Below are positions 25,232-37,740 of a DNA stretch of 64,000 nucleotides, one piece after another. How positions within the stretch are numbered: the first letter of the stretch is position 1; the number at the start of each line of letters is the position of its first letter. A program made the translations under genes and the position numbers. The stretch is from contig PUFA01000164.1 in the NCBI GenBank assembly GCA_003508835.1, forward strand, positions 434,001-498,000. Direction: 5' to 3'. Below the pieces are notes generated by a model, which was not told the DNA's origin, did no database searches, and was given only the letters and a program-made list of their open reading frames with translations. The DNA is from Eonycteris spelaea (lineage: Eukaryota; Chordata; Mammalia; Chiroptera; Pteropodidae).

Positions 25232-25269
<38 letters not shown>
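25232..25269. repeat. (GT)19 microsatellite
   Basis: Uninterrupted GT run 430 bp upstream of PRIM2 exon A; the Cys-Val repeat frame over it is not a gene. Confidence 0.97.
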
Positions 25270-25270
<1 letters not shown>

Positions 25271-25698
25271 TGCATATAGCCAATTTCACAGTGGCTTAGC
25301 TATAAATGAAAGTCCCTCTCCCCAGTTTTTCACCATCCCGGATTTCAGTGCTGCAAGATTGGTTGCTATTAATTTAGATTTTTTTCCATTTTTACTTACA
25401 AAGATAATATTTTCGTAGCTAGACGCTTTTTCATGAACTGGTTGGTATTTTGTTTTGCCTCCTCTTTCTTTACTTGTAAACTCAGTGATATACCCTGTAA
25501 ACTTCAGAACATATAGTTAGCTTTAATCACATAATGTATCTGCTTTCTATATATTTTTTTATTTAAAAAAGAAAAAAAAAATCTTTACATTTATATACTC
25601 CTGCTCCTGCACCCCTATCCCCATTTTGCATATTCAGATGTATTCATAATTCAGTATTTGGCCTTTGCTGTTTTATTAACCCTATTCTCTGCTTTTAG

Positions 25699-25766
25699 TT
25701 AACAGCCAGGTCCTTGCCTACTGTGCAGGCCGACAAGAGACTTCAGCCTCTGCTTAACCACCTCAG
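25699..25766 (+). CDS. PRIM2: PRIM2 internal exon A (DNA primase large subunit, end of N-terminal domain)
   Basis: This 68-nt exon starts in phase 0 and encodes 22 codons (LTARSLPTVQADKRLQPLLN then HL), leaving AG as the first two bases of a split serine codon. It is preceded by a TTATTAAC branch-like sequence (25673-25680) and a pyrimidine-rich acceptor ending in TTTTAG, and is followed by a GTAACA donor. PRIM2 (p58) pairs with the catalytic subunit PRIM1 and with DNA polymerase alpha in the nucleus to make RNA primers. From memory of the human protein this is residues about 232-253, the end of the helical N-terminal domain that holds PRIM1. Three residues differ from human (A to T, S to A, E to K). 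Intact frame and splice sites argue for a working gene and not a pseudogene. Confidence 0.93.
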
Positions 25767-26109
25767 GTAACATCGTTTTGCTTATATATTCAAGTGCATT
25801 TAAGTGGGTAAAGTATATTAAAGTGGTTAAAACCCTTTCAGTACTAAAACCTTCAAGTTGTTTTTCTTGCTTAATTTGATGATTTAAGTCGAAGTTCTTA
25901 ATACAACGTATACTTGACTTTAGGTTCCTAAAGAAAGTTCTTTTAATTCATTTAAAGTGTATAGAACAAGTTGATAAGTGTAAGAAAATGAGTAGAGGTG
26001 AATGGCTACAGAAAGATCTCGAGGAATGAGTTAGTTACTTAAATACTAAGGCATACTTTGGGGTTCCCCCACATTTTATGCACAAGTAGAAGAAATAGGT
26101 GGGATTTGT

Positions 26110-26960
26110 TTTCTAAATAAAAAAATAATGTATCCTTATTAAAAAAAAAAACGTAGAAAATACAGGAAAAGCAAAAGGGAAAACTCATTACTACTTAGAA
26201 TACTTCCTTTTATTATGTATTAAAACTGTTGAAATTGTACTTTTATGTAATTTGCTTTTTTCATTTTAAAATAAATGTAAGGCTTTCTTCTGTTATTAGA
26301 ATCTCTCTAAAACATAATTTTTAGTGACTATATGATTTTTTCTTGTATGGATATACTATAGTGTATATATTTCTCTTTGGGGAACTTTTAGACTGTTTCT
26401 AGTTCTTTTCACTAGTATAAAAAATGCCATAGGTAAATATCTGTATTTTTTAATCATTTCCTTAGCATAGATTTTCAGAAGCGCATTTACCTTGTCAAAG
26501 CGTATGAACCGTTTTGAAGATATATGTATTTTTTCAAAAACCTTATTTTTCTTATATTTTCATGTTGTACAAGGTTGACCATGTTGCTGTACCCTGAAAA
26601 TGGGCAGCCAAAACAGTTGCTATTTTAATAGTTAATCGTAGAGCCACTCTTGGGATCATGTGCATTTCATTGACTATTATTAAGAATGATTTTAAAACAT
26701 TTTATTATCTATTCCTATTTTGGTTTGGATTAACTATCTGTGTCTGTGCCCATTTATTGATGACATTCCCTGATTTTATTTGATCTTAAGTAGTTTAGAT
26801 ATAAAGGATAGGAACTACTTCATTGTATTTGTTACAACATTCTTTTTCTGGAATTTTTTGATTGTTACCTTATCTAGTGTACCTACATTTTCAAATTTTA
26901 TGTAGCCAAGCACCCGTAGTGTTTTCCTTTATGGTTTCTTTTCATTCTTGTAAAACTTAG
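26110..26960 (-). mobile_element. LINE-1 (L1ME type) fragment
   Basis: Antisense L1ME order: GACTGTTTCTAGTTCTTTTC, ATAAAAAATGCCATAGGTAA, ATTTTCAGAAGCGCATTTAC, CTTGTCAAAGCGTATGAACC. The following 26700-26960 T-rich sequence probably continues the same copy. Very diverged. Confidence 0.6.
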
Positions 26961-27239
26961 GATATCACTTCTCAGTTCAAGACTTGGATGGGTACAAATT
27001 TCCAGCATCTTTTAGTATTCTTTTTTTTTTTCTCTTTCCTTCCCTCCCTTCTCCCCATTTTCTTCCTTTTCTACCTTTCTCTCCAGTAATTCCTTCCCAG
27101 ACAGATGCTTTTTAACCTCTCTATAAATGTTTTGTTTGGAGTGGGGTAGGGAAAGTCAGACCTACATTTCATCAGGACTAAGTAGCGTAAATATCATACC
27201 TAGTTGTTAAATTTCCTAGAGCATTGTGTTAGTGAATTA

Positions 27240-27965
27240 TGTTTGAGCCACTTCCCCAACCCTCCTCGCCTGCCTATTCTAATCTGTTGATGATTTATCT
27301 CCTGAGTATCTGTCTTGCTATAGTAGCCTCTTATCTGTTCTCCTTGACACTAGCTCTACCTTCTGTAAAATATTGCACATCATTGCCAAAGTGATTATAT
27401 TATTCCTTGGCTTCAAACCATTCACTCTCCCCAATTTCATTCTGGATAAAGTCTGAACTTCTTAGCCTGGCATATGAAGCTCTTCTGGAAGGGACCTGGC
27501 CTGTCTCTTTGGACTCTGATTGCATTGCTGGCACAATAACTTCTAGTGCCACCGAATGCCTTGAACTAGCTCTAAAACAACATGCTCTTACTCACCTCTG
27601 TGTCCCTGTAAATATTTTTCCTGGAATACTCTTCCCCCGCTTTTATAACTTGACTAACTTTTGCTTGTGCTTTAAGACGTAGCTCGTGTCTCCTCCTCTG
27701 ATAACTTTTCCTTGACCATTTAGTTCTCATACTCCCTCCCTTCAGTTTGAATCTGATTTTTAAATATGTGTCTTTATAATACCCTATGGTTACTTCTGTA
27801 TTACAGAATTTATGATGTTTAGTAGTTTGTTTATTCGTCTCATTACTCCATTATAGTATGAGCTGCTTTAGCGCTTGTAAAGTGACTTGCATATTTGTAT
27901 TTCCAGTAGCTGGGACAGTATCTGGCACATGATAGATATTCATTATGTGTTTTCTTGAGTGAATA
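27240..27965 (+). repeat. LINE-2 3' end
   Basis: Long forward L2: TTGGCTTCAAACCATTCACT, TCTGGATAAAGTCTGAACTT, TTAGCCTGGCATATGAAGCT, then TTCCTGGAATACTCTTCCCC, GTATGAGCTGCTTTAGCGCT and TCTGGCACATGATAGATATT. The 91-codon open frame inside is chance. Confidence 0.88.
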
Positions 27966-27999
27966 AATAAGTATAATAACTGTGATATTTGATTATTTT

Positions 28000-29025
28000 T
28001 TATATATAATGTTTGTATAGTTTTATTATTTATAAATCATATTGTCACAATGTTTTCTATAAAACCACTGGTATAGAAGATACAAACCTAAAGGGCTGAA
28101 TTGCACCTCAAGTTAATGCTTGATTCTCTGCAATAATGATGGATTCTCCTTCCTACACCTCAGTATGGTAATTGTCAACTAGAATTTAGATTGACTACTG
28201 ACATGTCTCTTTGAGTCCTTGAAACTTGCACAAACTGTACTTTTATTTAGGGCTTTCATTCTCTGTGGAATTCACTCATAACTGGTTGCTAGGCAACCAG
28301 GGCTAGATGCTACATGTAATATGCACCAACTGATGTTGCTTTTTTATTATTATTAAACCAAATGGTTTCTCATTTTATTACTATGTCAAAGACATCTGTA
28401 TGTAGGGTGGCAGCTGATGTGCATAGTTTGACACTTCCTGTTGTAAAAAGTAACCTTGCAATAGGGCTTTCAATCATATTGAATTGTCTCTTTTGCCTGT
28501 CTAAATGTAATGTTTCTCTTTTACCTTCCTTTTGCTTAGGTCAAAATAGGAATGCATACTATTTGGTTTGAGAAACTCTAATGATAATCTTGTTAGGAAA
28601 AAATTATCATTATTGATTTGCATGAACTGTGTAGTTTAAATGTTACCTAGAGGGGATGGACATTAGGAGGTTGAGACAAATCATTATTAGGTCTAATTTA
28701 GTTTAGTGCTCTAATGATCAAAGAGGAATGATGAATAGCACTTTAATTAAATTTGTCAATGAAACTAATTTGGAAAATGATACATATACCTGTAAAAATT
28801 GAAGTAGCAAGGTAGAGAAATTCTCAAATCATTTTACAGGGCTTAGATGCTCAAGTAGCATTAGTGTAACACTTTGGCAACCTAAAAATCTAAGATATCG
28901 CTTAACGATATTATTCTGAAAATGCAGAAGTGATATGTTCAAATTTTCTTAGTTGAACCAAGTTTTCTAGTTAAAAGTTAATTTAAGCACAGAAAAACAT
29001 TTTGCCTTAATATCTTGTGAAAATA
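28000..29025. other. Intronic DNA, unassigned apart from an RFX-like site
   Basis: No transposon family or exon recognised. Contains the palindrome at 28282-28300. Confidence 0.4.
28282..28300. promoter_or_regulatory. Candidate RFX/X-box binding site
   Basis: CTGGTTGCTAGGCAACCAG is a perfect inverted repeat with 8-bp arms and a 3-bp centre. It fits the RFX-dimer consensus (two GTTGC half-sites facing each other). It lies mid-intron, outside any repeat I recognise. Binding is inferred from the motif only. Confidence 0.55.
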
Positions 29026-29029
29026 CAAG

Positions 29030-29200
29030 TTTTTGTTCATTAGTAGCATCCGTCCATTTATCAGTAAATGAGAACCTATTATGTAGTTGGAATTAAAAAA
29101 AAAAAGACAATTTCTGTTCTCAAGGAATTTAGTTTTGATTTCATTTGAGAGACACGCACTTAAACGTGTTGAAAAATTTGTAAATCTTTCTATTAAGAAG
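29030..29200 (-). repeat. LINE-2 3' end fragment
   Basis: Antisense L2: CCATTTATCAGTAAATGAGA, CCTATTATGTAGTTGGAATT, CTGTTCTCAAGGAATTTAGT, TTTGAGAGACACGCACTTAA. Confidence 0.6.
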
Positions 29201-29289
29201 TAAGCACAAGAACAAAATTTTGTTAATTGAACTGTGTCCTCACTGGATTATTTCCTTAAGTAATGGGGCTTTGGCTTCCTTACTCCCTG

Positions 29290-30065
29290 GCATAGTAGTG
29301 GCTACAGCAGGTATTTAGATTGGACAGAACTGTAATCTCCCTTGGGAAATGATGTAATTAAGTAAGAAGCAGGACAAAGGAGGACAAGCGGACTAGGGAA
29401 TGAATATGGTTCTGAGATTTTAAGTTTGCTAGTTTCAGACATTTCATACTTGAGATGCCTGTGGGGCATATGGGGAGAATGTTTAGTAAGTAGCTGAATA
29501 TAGACCACAGTTTACGAGTGAGGTTGATACCAGAGGAAGACATTTGCTATAATCATCACTGTATAGGTGGTGCTTAAAATCAGGGAAGCGGTTGCGATCA
29601 CTCAGGGAGAGAGTATAGACTGATAAGAAGAGGGGAATGGCCTTCAATGGAACCCATAGAAAGGCAGTGTTTAAATGACTTGTGATGGGCAGCAGTAGAG
29701 GTAGGAGATGAGTTAAAAGAGAAACCAGTAAAAATACCAGGGAAGGACCTTGAATGAAACAGGAGCATAGCCAGGGACAGTGGTATCAAAGATGCCAAGG
29801 GAAAGATTTCAAAAAGGGATGCTAAACACCATCAGATGCCATAGGAAAGTCAATCATAACTGCATATTGTCAATTGAAGTAGCACATGGGAGCCACTGGT
29901 GGCATAGCCACAGCATTGGAGTGGTTCAGATGCAAGTCTGATTCCTGTCAGGAGTCAAGGAGTAAATGAAAATTGAGGCCATGAAGATACAGGGAGTGTA
30001 GATTGCTCTTAGTAGAGCAGGAAGTGAAAGGGATTATATTTCGGAGCTTCGTGGTTGAGGAAGTG
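29290..30065 (-). repeat. LINE-2 reverse-transcriptase region
   Basis: Antisense L2 RT order: TTGAGATGCCTGTGGGGCAT, GTAGCTGAATATAGACC, TCACTGTATAGGTGGTGCTT, GATCACTCAGGGAGAGAGTA, CAGATGCCATAGGAAAGTCA, then GTGGTTCAGATGCAAGTCTG. It is full of frame breaks, so no L2 protein is encoded. Confidence 0.75.
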
Positions 30066-30229
30066 TTTTATTTTTTTTCTTTAGATTGGAAAGATGAGCA
30101 TATTTATAAGTTCAGAGAGAAATGATGTCTATGCAAGTAAGATGAAATAGTTGAAAGAGCAAGTTTCTAGAAAAGGTAGGAGGACATAAGATCAAGAAAG
30201 CAAACTGATTAGAGTTTACAAAGTACATC

Positions 30230-30600
30230 CTGCGAATGCTAACTGTATTCTTTCTGCCAGCTCATCAGGCCCAGCTGTCAACTACTAATTTGTACTTTAA
30301 CCCTTCACCCTATTCCCCCACCCTCCTAACCCTCCTCCCCTCTGTCCATCACCAAATTGTCCACTATATTTGTGATTAGTTTGTTCTTTTTGTTCCTAAC
30401 ATACCACATATAAGTGAAATCATGTTGTATTTATTTTTCTCTGTTGGACTTATTTCACTCAGCGTAATAACCGCTAGGTCCATCCATGTCGTTGCAAATG
30501 GTAGGATTTCATTTTTTTTAATGGATGAGTAATATTTCATTGTATATATGAACCATTGTGTTCATTTGTTTTTATCCATTCGTTTGTTTGACTTCTCTTC
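30230..30600 (-). mobile_element. LINE-1 3' end
   Basis: Antisense L1: CTAATTTGTACTTTAACCCT, ACCACATATAAGTGAAATCA, GACTTATTTCACTCAGCGTA, GGTCCATCCATGTCGTTGCA, GGATGAGTAATATTTCATTG. It is the same 3'-end type as the element at 60035-62200. Confidence 0.85.
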
Positions 30601-32755
30601 CTCCTCAGTCCCCACCAAAACCCTAAAAACATTGTATCCTTGGTTCTCTAGTGTTATTAGAGGACAAATGTCAGGGGCAATCCTAGAATACCATAAACTT
30701 GTGATGGCCGATCTCAGAAGCATTCCACACTTTGTAAATTATTTGTGGGAAAATGAGAAGATGCCAATTTAATGTATTTCTGCTGGAGGTTAGAACTTAA
30801 TTCTGTGCTACTCCCCACCCTCAATTTTTCATTACCATTCTCTTAGCCAACCTTCCTTTATTGTAATTATTTGACAATCCTGGGTCAAAACAGCCTTTAT
30901 TTAGGAAATTATACGACTTGAATATGCACTAAAAATCTATAGGAACATGAAAATTTTACTTATGAAAATAGAAGTATTTGTTGGGGCTTAAATGTGTATG
31001 GTGAAAATAGCTATGTGGGTCTGTGGTTTAAATATATCTTATAAGATGATATGTGTGTATTTTACTTTTTGAATCAGTTTTATTGCGGTGTAATTTACAT
31101 ACTATATAAGTGCACTTATTTCAAAGGTACAGTTCAATGACTTTTGACAGCTGTAATGTACAGATATTTTTGATAGAAAGATGAGATGCAGCTTGAAGCT
31201 CTTGCAATTCATCAGATTGTTGCAGTTTAGAAATTGGAATAAACAGGAAGATATGAACCACATGGAGCAAGATGAGGCCAATCTAAAGTAAAGAAAAGTA
31301 GCAATTGTGCTGTTTATAATTTTTATCTGGTATGGAAACCCATATGACCCTGATTTTTATTGTATATATGAACCTCTTGGAATCATAAAGATTCTCCCAG
31401 CTGTAGAGAAATATATATCATTACACTTCAAATTGTCTGATGGTAGTTTTTTGAGGATTTTTTAAAATGCAAAATAGAGTATACTTTATGCTTGCGGAAA
31501 ATAATTTACATTCAATTTATAACAGAATTTTATTGATTGTGTTCTCATTTGGAATAACTGCAGGGAAAATCACCTGGGCCAACTGAATTGGATACCATTT
31601 ACTAGGGATTTAGCTGTAAAAAAAAAAACTCATTTCAATTTCAGTGGTGGCAGCTGTTGAGTGAATTTTCGTGTGATATCCTTCACAGCAGGAAATGATA
31701 TATTGTAACTTCAGCTCCCTTGATTTCCTACCCTCCTAACAAACCAGACTGGAGATTGTGCTTTATAAATGTCTGAATAGCCTAGCTTATGTGGACAGAG
31801 TATTTTTTTTTTTTTAATGTGTAAAGTGGGCAAAATTGTGATTGCCAAAGTGGATATATGGGTGATATATAAAACCTTTGTTTTCTCCTCCTGAAACAGT
31901 TTTTCCATTGTGCCATAATTACATCTGGCTTTATGTGAAAAGGTTGTGTTGGAACTCGGCATACTTTTATAGAATGATGTAGGAGATTATGGTTTATTTT
32001 GAAAGATGTATTAGTTTACTTTTTAATGGTCCAAGTAAATATGTTTCCTTGATGCAGAGATCATTTTTGATTACTTGTGATACTTTCTTCACTGCTTTTT
32101 TATTTTATACCAGTTTTTACAAATATGATGACTACAGCCCCCAAAGAAAGGAGTAAATACCGTTAAACTCTTTAGGTTCAAGAGTACTGGGGAATGCTTG
32201 ACAAAGAATGGAAATATGTTTTCTATGTTACTGTTTCATGAACCTCAAAATCTTATCTGTTGGTGGGAGGGTGGAGAGACATTCCCTGAGGATGGGAGAA
32301 GAATTCTTTCCAGTGTGGCTCATAGTCTTGCTGTCATCCATAATCCTATCCCACCTAGCATGACTTTTTACAAATGACAGAGGAATGGACAGTTATAATT
32401 AGGTATTGAGGTAGGATAAGCAGCTCCAAAGATTCCCAACTAGAAATATGTTACAGCTCTATTTTTCCCCCCAAAATGATTCAGCTTCCCTCCAAACTAA
32501 TCAGATTTCAAGATTGCTTCCCTAATAGTGTAAATGGCAAACTGTGACTAAAATTTATAAACTTCATCCCTAAGAAAATGTGAAAACAAGCGTATTTGTA
32601 GTACACTTGAGGCACTTCCTTTAGTGGGTCCAATTGCAGCTTATAGCAGACTGATCTTAACGGCATGCAGAAGGTAGGGTAGGTCAGTTGGCTATTCTGC
32701 AGGTATACCTAGTCCTCAAGAGAATTATTTGATTGCCCCGTGTCATTGTCTTTCT
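30600..32755. other. Intronic DNA, mostly unassigned
   Basis: A scrap of antisense L1 3' end lies at about 31060-31160 (CAGTTTTATTGCGGTGTAAT, GGTACAGTTCAATGACTTTT). Otherwise no repeat or exon recognised. Confidence 0.4.
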
Positions 32756-32765
32756 CACTCTACAA

Positions 32766-33066
32766 CAGTGTTGTCCAGTAGAAACATAATGAGGCCTACA
32801 AATTTGAGCCACATATGTACTTTTAAGTTACTTAAGTGGAATTAATTTTAGTATTATTTAACTCCTATCCAAATTATCATTTCAACATGTAATCAATATG
32901 AAAAATCATTAACAAAATGTTTTACATAATTTTTTCACACTAAGTCTTAGAAATCCAGTTCCTGTTTTACATTTATTGAACATCTTAATTCAGACTAAGA
33001 TACATTTCAAGAGCTCATAGTCACATTTGGCTACTGGCAGGCAGCTACTAGTATTGGACAGTGCAG
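32766..33066. mobile_element. Complete hAT-type MITE (about 300 bp)
   Basis: Starts CAGTGTTGTCCAGTAGAAAC and ends GTATTGGACAGTGCAG, the terminal inverted repeats of a MER33-like hAT family. The host sequence TCTACAA flanks both ends (32759-32765 and 33067-33073), as expected for an 8-bp hAT target duplication with one change. Non-coding; moved by another element's transposase. Confidence 0.88.
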
Positions 33067-33394
33067 TCTACAAAATTGGATTCCATTGAAATCTCCATTG
33101 AAGTGGAGATTGAAATGTTTGAGGTTGAATTTCTGTCCTTTAAACTTCCAAAGAGTATAAGGACAGATAAAATCTTTCCAGATCATCAGATTATTCAAGA
33201 CTATTTAAATTCTCCTAAGTCAAGATTAAATATTTTTTGTGATAGTGTAAAGAAGGTAGGAAAGAAACTCTTGCTCCCCCTAATGTTCAAGGGAAGAAAC
33301 TTGTAAACATTAAGAATAAAGAAAAACAACCACCAAAATATTGAAATACAATAAATTTAGGCCTGGACGATGATGATTATAATTTGAGTGAAAA

Positions 33395-33615
33395 ATACGC
33401 GATAAACTCTTTTATGGACATCTCCTTCCATCTTCATAACAGCCTCTTGAGGATGGTACTTTTGCGATTCCCCTTGATGATCCCCATTTATCAGTAAGGA
33501 GACTGAAAGATTTAAAGTCGTTTGCAGTCACACTGTTAGTGAGTATATGCAAAGGCCAGACTCGTGGATTCTGAAACCTGTTCTCTTAATCACTTTACTT
33601 CCTTGCTCTGTCTTG
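33395..33615 (-). repeat. MIR SINE
   Basis: Antisense MIR: CTTCATAACAGCCTCTTGAG, CCCCATTTATCAGTAAGGAG, GACTGAAAGATTTAAAGTCG, CAGTCACACTGTTAGTGAGT, CAGACTCGTGGATTCTGAAA, CTCTTAATCACTTTACTTCC. Nearly full length. Confidence 0.85.
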
Positions 33616-33619
33616 CCTC

Positions 33620-35230
33620 CTTAATTGCCATCGGCAGCTTGGACTTGGACAAATTCTGCAAATGCAGAGGAGCTAACTCCTAAACAGCTGCAAGTATTCC
33701 ACCGCTCCTTGTGTACCCCCTCAGGTTTTTCTCAGGAGTTGGAAAGGTGGAAAATGATTGGAGATGTAATCACCTCTGAAAACTGACTTTTGCCCTCTCA
33801 TTCTGTCAGTTATACCCTGTGGCATTTATGTCACTGTAGTGGAGCTCCTGAATACCACTCTTGGAGCCGAGGTGCGAAGATCCATCTTCTAAGGATCAAT
33901 GCCACAGCATGAAAAGATTATTATTTTCTCTTAACAAGCTAAATCTTGCCGTGAGACCACAAATCCACTCTCATATAATTTCTCCTTTTTGTTTTGAGCT
34001 CTCAGTTTCAGTACTCAAAAATAATTCCCTGCAGAGTACCTAAGTGCTCATATTGATATTTGTGGTACATTGAACAGGACTTAAATTTCTGCAAAGACCA
34101 TGAGTAGATCTGCCTTTCACTTATGATTCACAGATCAGATGTGTGCAGATGTATCTGTTTCAGATTTATTTTTTTATATATCCGCTGCATTTTTATTCTG
34201 TAAATTAGATGTTTGTGGTAGTGTTTTGGGAAAACTGTAGTTCCCTGGGGATGTGATTAATTGTGCCTCCCTGTCTCAGTTATCCCTCAACCATCTGCCC
34301 TTCCCCTGCCCACCATTGATTTAATTGGATTTAGAATAGGTCATTTTAAATTTGGCCACAGAAAAACGTGTTAATGATATTTCGAAAGTCTTTTCTCCTT
34401 TTAGCTTTTAATATATTAAAACTATTAGCCTCACAATTTTCTATTTACTGTGATTTTTTAAGCTATATTGTAAAACTAGCTGTGCTTACCTCTTACTGTT
34501 TAATGAGCATAATAATATGGGAGGAAAAATTTCCTCAGATGTGACTGAGTTTTAATTAAATTGCATGTAAGTTTATTGAACAAACTCTACAGTAAGAAGA
34601 TCTGTTATAGAGTTTGTGTATTATTAGTTTTTATAGTAGGTTAGATAATTCAGGACTGTCACCTCAAAACTGAAACTAATCAAGGACAAATACTGAATTA
34701 CTTAAGTGTAAGCAAAGGGTTTGTTATACACAATTGCAAAATTCTGTTTCTTAAAAATGCTATTGCGAATATGTTTAAGTTTTTAAAGGTTGTTTTAAAC
34801 TTGACAAAGCCTCAAATTTTCAGTAAAACAGCAACTTAGCATATGTTATTCTAAAAGAATTTAAAGTTTGCCTTTCAGTGGTTTTTGTTTACAGACCTGC
34901 CTTTCAGGACCTACCTACCTCCAGTTTCAGTTCTTTCCTCCGCTTGCTTCTGCTTGTCTTTTTTGCCACCAACCCACCCAGCCTCTTCATTATAAACTGT
35001 GGTTTGGAAGTTTCCTTGGTTTTTCTTATTTCTCTCTGCCTGTGCATCTGATATGTGCTAACTTTCCAGATTCTGAGAAAAAACAGACTTTGTTTTATTA
35101 TTCCAAAATGCCACCTCCTTATCACATGCTTACGTTTAAACTCCTACAACCTTAATAAACTCAAATTGCATACTTTATGAACTTGGTCAAAATTTAAGAA
35201 TGTTTTAAACTACAAATAATAAATAATATA
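33620..35230. other. Intronic DNA, nothing recognised
   Basis: No exon or certain repeat. The overlapping frames on both strands at 34.87-35.15 kb lack any domain. Confidence 0.4.
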
Positions 35231-35234
35231 ACTT

Positions 35235-35725
35235 GATTTTATAATATAGTATAACTTGATCACATCCTACTTTGAAGCCTTCAAATTCAAATTATTTTCT
35301 GACTATGATCTTTTTGTTTTTCACCTTACTCCTAGTCTGTCTTCTTACTGATTGTCATCTTCCGTACTCATCCCCCAAGTCATCTCTCTCTCCTGGCTTA
35401 ATAGGCTTCTCTATTCAGCCTACACTCTGTTGTCAGTCATTTCAACAGCATCCTAATAACATTCTAGAATCCTGTAGTCTGCGTTTCTAAAACATATAAT
35501 TCTGTTCAGTGCCATTTGATTGCATACGATCCTTTAATGCCACGCATTGCTTATGCTCTCCCATCCTTCTTTTAGAAGAGGCCTGTTCTCTGTGAGCTCA
35601 GGGAATATTTGACCATTGTAGCATCACATATACTTCTGTATCATCTCTGCATTCTTCACTACTCTGTGACTGTTCCTTGGTCTCAAAGGTGCTTAACGAG
35701 TATGTATAAAGTGATTCAGAGCCTA
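35235..35725 (+). repeat. Degraded LINE-2
   Basis: TTGATCACATCCTACTTTGA, CCTTCAAATTCAAATTATTT and later CTGTGAGCTCAGGGAATATT and CTCAAAGGTGCTTAACGAGT follow forward L2 order with heavy change. Confidence 0.5.
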
Positions 35726-35924
35726 TACAGGGACTCCTGAATGGGTTCGTTGGCTTTGTTGTTATTTTCTTGGTAATTAGAATCTGTTATATCCAGATAA
35801 GGACAACTGGGATGTGGAAAAGTCTGTTATAGAGAATCTGACAATCTAATGGCATTAAAAAAAAAAAAAGTTTGTCCTGGTTTTATGCAGTTATGTGATT
35901 TTGTTTGGGTAGTGAAGTTTTTTT

Positions 35925-35955
35925 GTTGTTGTTTTTTTTTTTTTTTTTTTTTTTG
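35925..35955. repeat. Poly-T tract
   Basis: About 24 consecutive T after a TTG-rich lead. It may mark an old antisense retroposon tail, but no body is recognisable beside it. Confidence 0.85.
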
Positions 35956-35959
35956 CCAA

Positions 35960-36950
35960 TACAGTGTAGAGATTGTTACATTTTAGTGAACGTACACTAA
36001 ATCTTCTTACAACCTAGTGTCATCAAAGAGTTTTCTAATGTAATTGAATACTCACAGAATGACATCTTTATCATTTCTGGCTTTTGGTAACTTGAGAAAA
36101 CTCTATGAACAGTCACTGTTAGTGCCTTTCAACTGATACTCTAGCAATGAAAGCTACATTATGCATGGAGAATACAGGCATATCGCCGCAGTCCTTTACC
36201 ACCCATACTTACTGATGGACAGATTGATGCATAGCTTGACTTGTCTTTTTTCTGTTTACTCATGCATGGCACATTAGTGGCTAAACTGAGAATTAAATCT
36301 TGAACTTTCAAGATTCTATGGTTAATCAAAAATTCCTCTTTATATTTGGCAAAATAACGATGAGTGACATAATTTGGATTTTGTGGCCCATTAAAGTATT
36401 TGTTAGTCTACTGTATTGAAAAAAAATGGCAGTTGTGGTATATCTAAATTTTTTCTTTTATGAAAGGTGTTAGAAGCAGAAAAAACTTTTATGCCTCCTG
36501 AGTCCCCCTTGTTTAAAAACTATACACAAATGACTGTTTCTCAAAATAAAACCAGAATTGTTTAAAATGGACAGGAAACAGTACTTTCTGCTGGTCTTAC
36601 ATGTGTGCTTATATACCTATATTTATATCTGTCTTGAACCAATTAAAAATGTTTTGCTGTTAAAAATTACTATTTCGATGTGTCCCGAAATAAATAAGAA
36701 ATGTTCATTTGTAAAATTGATATATTTTTTATATCATGAAAATAAGAATATATTTTGACAGTTTATTCGTGTAGCAGCTGCATTCCTTTGGAAGCAGCAT
36801 GATATAAAGCTGACATTGAGTTCTGAATGTGATGGAAAGGTGCTTTCTTTGGCACCTGTTTTGAATCTCATTTAATAATATCCCTTGGCACTTCCAAGTA
36901 AAAGCCAAAGATCCAGTTTCATGAGCTAATGTGAATTGTTCTTAAGGATT
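35960..36950. other. Intronic DNA, nothing recognised
   Basis: No gene or repeat recognised. Confidence 0.4.
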
Positions 36951-36954
36951 TTTA

Positions 36955-37740
36955 TTCCTTTATGGCAGCGATAACTCCCCTTTTTTTTCCCTACCTCGAT
37001 TGCCTTCCTTTCTCCATCTATTACCACTACTTCGCTTCAGCCTCCCACCTTCTCTTGCCTGGAATATTGCAGTATTCTTCCAACTGATTTTCCATTGTTC
37101 GACATCTCCCCTTTCTTTAGTCCTCCATTCTGCTTTCTTTCTCAAGAGTAAACCTGATTATATGAATTCTTGCCTAAAATCTTTTCATGGTTCTTTAGTA
37201 CCTACAGAGTATTGGATACAATGCTTCTCATGATCTGCCTTTTTAGTATTATATCTGAAAATTCCCCCAACCTCAGCTTCATCTATTGATAACTAGTTCA
37301 TATGTGTACTAAATAGCAGTGATGTACTAGCTCCTCTAACCAAGACATCAGTTATCCCTTCTGATCATGAATAGAGGAGAAATCTCATTCCTAATTATGA
37401 TGCTTGACATCTTCATTTCTATCCTTTTTCCTCCCATGGATTCCATGCTTGCCCTCACTGGATTGTCTGGTGACCATCTTCCTGTCTATTAATAATACTT
37501 TTAATAGTATGATGCCTATATAATTTCCTTATATCCTCTCTGCAATTACTTATATCCAATAAAGTCTTTTGTGTTAATCATTGCTACCATTCTTTCTTTT
37601 TACTGCCCCCCCCTTGCAATTTAGCCTCTTCGCCTATTCTATCGAAGTGTTGAGGAACAAGCGTTTTATATTGCCATTTAAGCAAATGTGTTTCCTCTTT
37701 ATGTGTCCCCTATCTATACTGTGCATACTACATTAATCTG
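36955..37740 (+). repeat. Degraded LINE-2
   Basis: TTGCCTGGAATATTGCAGTA, TTCTTCCAACTGATTTTCCA, TTGCCTAAAATCTTTTCATG, GTATTGGATACAATGCTTCT and CATGATCTGCCTTTTTAGTA match forward L2 order. The 3' half is very weak. Confidence 0.55.

Larger units (their letters stand above)
22620..25690. other. Intronic DNA, mostly unassigned
   Basis: Apart from an antisense L2 scrap at about 23275-23345 (TTATTAAATATCTGTTATGT, then AGTGCTAGGGATGCAG) and two TG microsatellites, I recognise nothing. No exon precedes 25699. Confidence 0.4.
1..25698 (+). other. PRIM2: PRIM2 intron (5' part outside the window)
   Basis: No sequence matching the preceding PRIM2 coding region was found by reading on either strand, so this intron is at least 25.7 kb. 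It is filled with LINE, SINE and DNA-transposon fossils listed separately. The remaining A+T-rich DNA shows no recognisable gene. Short open frames here are chance frames, microsatellite translations or repeat remnants. Confidence 0.85.

Noticed and set aside
24385..25418. Cys-Val repeat proteins over the TG tracts
   Set aside because: They are translations of GT microsatellites.
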